Below are positions 21,464 through 22,977 of a DNA stretch of 22,977 nt, one piece after another. The DNA comes from a virus. How positions within the stretch are numbered: position 1 is the stretch's first letter; every line of letters starts with the position of its first letter. The stretch covers positions 14,938-37,914 of IMG/VR virus record IMGVR_UViG_3300030101_002235; one strand, 5' to 3'. The notes beneath the pieces are model-generated. The model was not told where the DNA came from. It ran no database searches and saw only the letters and a list, made by a program, of their open reading frames with translations. The position numbers were made by a program, and so were the translations under genes.

Positions 21464-22977
21464 TAGCGTCTACCATCCTGTCGTATATCTATGCGTGGAC
21501 TACCAAGTTTCCACCTTGCGCCTAGTGCAGATGACTCTATTCGTAAAGCAAAAGATCTACCACGGGACCGTAAAAACAACTGGTTCGTGAACGTCTCAAC
21601 GGGGGAAGCAGCCGTGCGTATTGTGTCCCCTGCTGCTGTATTGTCAAACCCAGCCCCCGGAAAGTTTCTGGACTTTACGGTAAATGTGGCCTGCGGGCTA
21701 CTAAGGTTTGTTGATCCGTCAAAAGTAATGTCAGGAATTACACGGTTTATGTATGTAAACTTGTCACCATCACCGATGTCGATGGGCGACGATTCGATGT
21801 ACGAGTTCATAGCTGATCCGTCGTCATCGTACCCAAGCTCATGGTTATATAGGTATTGATTGCCTGCCGCCAATGGGAAGGATCTTACACCACGGTCTAA
21901 CCATGCGGTACGAGCAAGATTACCAAAGTACCAGACCTTTTCAGCGTAATTATATATGACATATCTGTCATTGTCAGAACTGCTGGCACTAGGGTAATAC
22001 CATACAACCTCTGAAAACTCAGAGTTAACCCCAGATACTACCTTGTCCCGCTGACTTTGGTTGAAGTCAAGGAACACCTTGTCTTTTACAGAGCAAGGTA
22101 GCTGCTGTGTCTGACCAGCATAGACGTAGAAGTTGTCGATACCCATCCAGTAGACAACATCTTCTGTACCAACCGCAGCATTTGGGCCAGCTATCGTAAT
22201 GTTAGAGGCAAGCTGCTGTATACCAAAGGTAAACGGAGGCCCAATAAAGCGCATGGAACTGAGTGCAGTGTCAGTCCACACCAGTATCTCACGCTTTGTT
22301 TCAACGGCCTGTACGAAGGTGGACCCTGATCCAAGGCGCAAGTCCCCTGCTGTATTGGTAGCAGCCGGATACCAGATAAGTGGATTCTCCTGATCAGAGA
22401 AGCGTATGAGCAGAGGGTCTTGCACACCGTTGCCTTGGTTCGCTGTATTGCTTGCGTTCAGAGCGTCACAACCAAAAGCAATAACATGCCTATCTTGATC
22501 AGAGACAAGCACCTGCTTTGCAATTTGCGGTACGCTGGTCTTTGTGCCACTGAGTGTGGACAATTCAATCGCTCTTGTAGATAGGTTGTTGCTTCTGTCC
22601 CAGTAGTAAATGTTACTGTCACGGGGGTTTATGAGTAGATCTTCACCAAAGTTATCATGTGACCACAGTCTGATCTGCGTGGTTGTAACAAGACCGCTAG
22701 ATGCTGCATCACCCCAGCCATCTCTGCCCCATGTTCCTGCGCCCCAGCCAACACCACCAACGGTGGTATCAAGGCCCACGTTTATTTGATACACGCCAAC
22801 AGTATTAGACCCACCGTTACCCGTATCAGAGCTATTAGCGGTAGCAGACGCCGTAATCTTGTAGCTGTTAGCGTTAACAATCTGTGTAATCTGATGCTCA
22901 GTATTCAATACTGCCGCCGTGATATTTCCACCAAGGCTTGCCGCACTAGAGAAAGTAACAAAGTCATTCTCAACCGC
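21463..22977 (-). CDS. Neck/tail-hub-like virion protein, N-terminus beyond the window, 504 aa seen
   Basis: The frame is open to the right window edge, entering with VENDFVTFSSAASLGG, so the gene is partial at its 5' end. Repeated beta-rich stretches contain WGAGTWGRDGW, GEDLLINPRDSNIYYWD, QVLVSDQDRHVIAFG, DVVYWMGIDNFYVYAG, SEVVWYYPSASSSDNDRYV and KVWYFGNLARTAWLDRG. This style matches large conserved proteins at the portal/neck junction of short-tailed phages, often compared with P22 gp10 (DNA stabilisation) or T7 gp12 (nozzle). A multi-bladed beta fold is likely. The TTG at 22908 is an internal codon, not the true start. First gene of the virion block in the window. Confidence 0.75.
   Translation of the reverse strand, partial: AVENDFVTFSSAASLGGNITAAVLNTEHQITQIVNANSYKITASATANSSDTGNGGSNTVGVYQINVGLDTTVGGVGWGAGTWGRDGWGDAASSGLVTTTQIRLWSHDNFGEDLLINPRDSNIYYWDRSNNLSTRAIELSTLSGTKTSVPQIAKQVLVSDQDRHVIAFGCDALNASNTANQGNGVQDPLLIRFSDQENPLIWYPAATNTAGDLRLGSGSTFVQAVETKREILVWTDTALSSMRFIGPPFTFGIQQLASNITIAGPNAAVGTEDVVYWMGIDNFYVYAGQTQQLPCSVKDKVFLDFNQSQRDKVVSGVNSEFSEVVWYYPSASSSDNDRYVIYNYAEKVWYFGNLARTAWLDRGVRSFPLAAGNQYLYNHELGYDDDGSAMNSYIESSPIDIGDGDKFTYINRVIPDITFDGSTNLSSPQATFTVKSRNFPGAGFDNTAAGDTIRTAASPVETFTNQLFLRSRGRSFALRIESSALGARWKLGSPRIDIRQDGRR

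Noticed and set aside
21463-22908. TTG at 22908 as the start of the neck/tail-hub-like protein
   Set aside because: The frame continues open to the window end with plausible protein sequence and there is no ribosome site before the TTG; the gene is partial.
1-22977. CRISPR array, tRNA genes, integrase or attachment site
   Set aside because: No regularly spaced repeats, cloverleaf sequence or recombinase motifs were seen in the window.

Overview
The window is a stretch of a tailed-phage genome (Caudoviricetes), free or integrated. A compact replication module lies beside a block of large virion proteins, genes are packed with 1-26 nt overlaps, and there are no tRNAs, rRNAs or cellular housekeeping operons. 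The virion block has a neck/tail-hub-like protein, several conserved phage virion proteins and three very large Ala/Gly/Gln-rich proteins, with no tape-measure or sheath gene visible. This fits a short-tailed, podovirus-like virus. A marine bacterial host, perhaps alphaproteobacterial, is an inference from protein style (GG-V motifs, Leu-type PolA) and is not proven here.

Layout. (1) 17-784, minus: a lone protein with three features of the RAMP (Cas7/Cas5/Csm3-like) superfamily, with its own promoter. (2) 972-1758, minus: a regulatory-looking cassette encoding a ribbon-helix-helix protein and three overlapping small Cys-rich proteins (DnaJ-type zinc finger, zinc ribbon, NrdR-like zinc ribbon without ATP-cone). 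It ends at a strong terminator (855-895). (3) 1873-8779, minus: a seven-gene replication operon with a coiled-coil protein, a probable ssDNA-binding protein with an SSB-like acidic tail, an archaeo-eukaryotic-type primase, a small conserved protein, a UvrD-like helicase, a DUF6378-like protein and a family A DNA polymerase with 3'-5' exonuclease. It ends at a terminator at 1818-1845. (4) 8868-10316: an SNF2/DEAD-like helicase, the only plus-strand gene, driven from a divergent promoter pair it shares with the replication operon. (5) 10313-22977, minus: seven overlapping or closely spaced virion genes, the first one cut by the right window edge.

How it works together. The replication genes suggest a replisome built on an AEP primase, PolA, an SF2 and an SF1 helicase and an SSB; no DnaB- or DnaG-like protein is present in the window. 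The RHH protein is a candidate regulator of its own promoter and of the RAMP-like gene's promoter. Both promoters carry the same 13-bp -10-region sequence and are flanked by paired ACATAA/TTATGT sites.

The least ordinary parts are the left 1.8 kb (RAMP-like protein, zinc-protein trio, shared operator-like DNA), the symmetrical divergent promoter near 8840, and the repeat-bearing 1124-residue virion protein. All functional names rest on motif reading by eye, with no database search.
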